Source of the DNA: Burkholderiales bacterium
Lineage (GTDB): Bacteria > Pseudomonadota > Gammaproteobacteria > Burkholderiales > SHXO01
Assembly: GCA_020854105.1 (NCBI GenBank)
Contig: JADZGB010000009.1
Span: 62,001 to 126,000 of the forward strand
DNA length: 64,000 nt
Direction of reading: 5' to 3'
The number at the start of each line of letters is the position of its first letter. Within the stretch, counting starts at the first letter, position 1. Below, piece after piece: positions 63,470 to 64,000 of this stretch. The notes beneath the pieces were generated by a model that was not told the DNA's origin, did no database searches, and worked only from the letters and a program-made list of their open reading frames with translations. The translations under genes were made by a program, and so were the position numbers.

Positions 63470-63754
63470 CGATTCAGTCCGCGGACACACACTTCGCCGG
63501 AACGCACCGATGCCGGCCGGGGTGCCTGTCGCGGTCCTCATGAGCGGAGTAAGCGGCCATGTCATTTCCCTGTCGGAGTACGGATTGCCTGTCGAAATGC
63601 GGATTCAGTCTAGCACCGCGGGCATGGCCGAGCCGCAGTCGCCGGCAGGGTCGCGGTTCCACGCAGGTCGCCGCTGTGCCACAGCGCTGAAGCGTGAGAC
63701 TATCCGCATCGAGCAGTTGGATCGGATCGCCGCAACTGTGCTCGAGGGGAATCG

Positions 63755-64000
63755 ATGAAGCACGCTCGCAGGCGCTTCCTGCTCGGGGCCATTTCCGGCG
63801 CTGTGCTGCCGCGCGTGTCGCAGGCGCAGCGCTACCCTTCCCGTCCGATCAGGCTCATTGTCCCGCACGGTCCCGGTAGTGGCTCCGACGTGCGCGCACG
63901 GCCCGTCGCCGAGCGCCTCGGGCAGGTGCTCGGCCAGCCCGTGGTGGTCGAGAATCGCGCCGGCGGCGCCGGCGTCGTCGGCACGCAGAGCGTGGTGCGT
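63755..64000 (+). CDS. Bug/TctC-family tripartite-transporter binding protein, N-terminal part
   Basis: The first 82 residues before the window ends. A Tat-like signal, KHARRRFLLGAISG, precedes the mature start QRYPSRPIRLIVPHGPGSGS, then DVRARPVAERL and GQPVVVENRAGGAGVVGTQ, the typical Bug N-domain. Such periplasmic receptors bind carboxylates for TTT transporters and are very numerous in Burkholderiales. GAGGGG stands before the ATG. The ligand is unknown. Confidence 0.93.
   Translation, partial: MKHARRRFLLGAISGAVLPRVSQAQRYPSRPIRLIVPHGPGSGSDVRARPVAERLGQVLGQPVVVENRAGGAGVVGTQSVVR

Noticed and set aside
63605..63868. Minus-strand open frame overlapping the Bug receptor gene
   Set aside because: It overlaps the signal-peptide region of a well-supported gene and has no family features.

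Overview
The window is a GC-rich, gene-dense bacterial chromosome segment. The gene content points to a betaproteobacterium, probably Burkholderiales or a close relative: sspAB directly behind petABC, argA-yggX-ppk, a slt/NDUFA9-like/cca operon, a Bug/TctC binding protein and a TTS-cofactor-style Tat/Sox set. The lineage is inferred from gene order and protein style, not from a marker search. No rRNA, phage, insertion sequence or CRISPR array is visible.

Region by region. 0-7.5 kb: PP2C phosphatase (cut by the window start), FHA protein, CHASE2 adenylate cyclase, metallo-beta-lactamase-fold candidate cAMP phosphodiesterase, GAF-PilB-type ATPase and a type IV pilin with a perfect sigma-54 promoter. 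7.6-10.1 kb (minus): moaC-soxXYZA. 10.2-14.7 kb: bepA-like protease, a Hanks kinase fused to a cyclic-nucleotide-binding domain, rhodanese, TusA-like protein, coq7, osmC-like gene. 14.8-18.9 kb: a candidate small RNA, cytochrome bc1 (petABC), sspAB. 18.9-19.9 kb: tRNA-Thr(TGT), a 5'-truncated DUF2231 gene touching the tRNA 3' end, and two tandem sibling sRNA candidates on the minus strand. 19.9-25.6 kb: sucCD, uspA, a CWC protein, a GDT1-family Mn exporter, an alcohol dehydrogenase and a second kinase/cNMP fusion. 25.9-31 kb: GST, DUF2905, cca, NDUFA9-like, slt. 31.4-37 kb: rpiA, phoU, ppx, MgtC/DUF4010, ctaA. 37-40 kb: TerB-like, secreted unknown, msrB, 2OG-like, DUF3147. 39.8-44.1 kb (minus): a copper-resistance block (His-rich protein, frameshifted efflux gene, multicopper oxidase, CusF-like). 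44.2-50.1 kb (minus): argA-yggX-ppk1-CYTH/CHAD-sixA. 50.1-52.7 kb: SDR, rsmE, suhB-like. 52.7-60.1 kb: the branched-chain amino-acid set ilvI-ilvH-ilvC, psd-pssA, and leuA with a leucine-rich leader peptide and attenuator. 60.2-64 kb: ndh, a carotenoid-desaturase-like oxidoreductase, a small secreted protein and a truncated Bug receptor gene.

How the parts fit. Two themes stand out. First, a cAMP/protein-phosphorylation circuit is encoded almost completely: cyclase, candidate phosphodiesterase, two kinases that carry their own cyclic-nucleotide-binding domains, a phosphatase and a phosphopeptide reader, placed next to type IV pilus genes. Second, non-coding regulation: three small-RNA candidates, each exposing CUCCUCC-type (anti-Shine-Dalgarno) stretches and ending in an intrinsic terminator, sit upstream of petABC and sucCD, genes of respiration and the TCA cycle; one has a sigma-54 promoter. 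Other recurring traits are short tandem arrays (12-21 bases) beside gene starts, REP-like palindromes between genes, and -10 boxes placed 6-9 bases before start codons, suggesting leaderless mRNAs.
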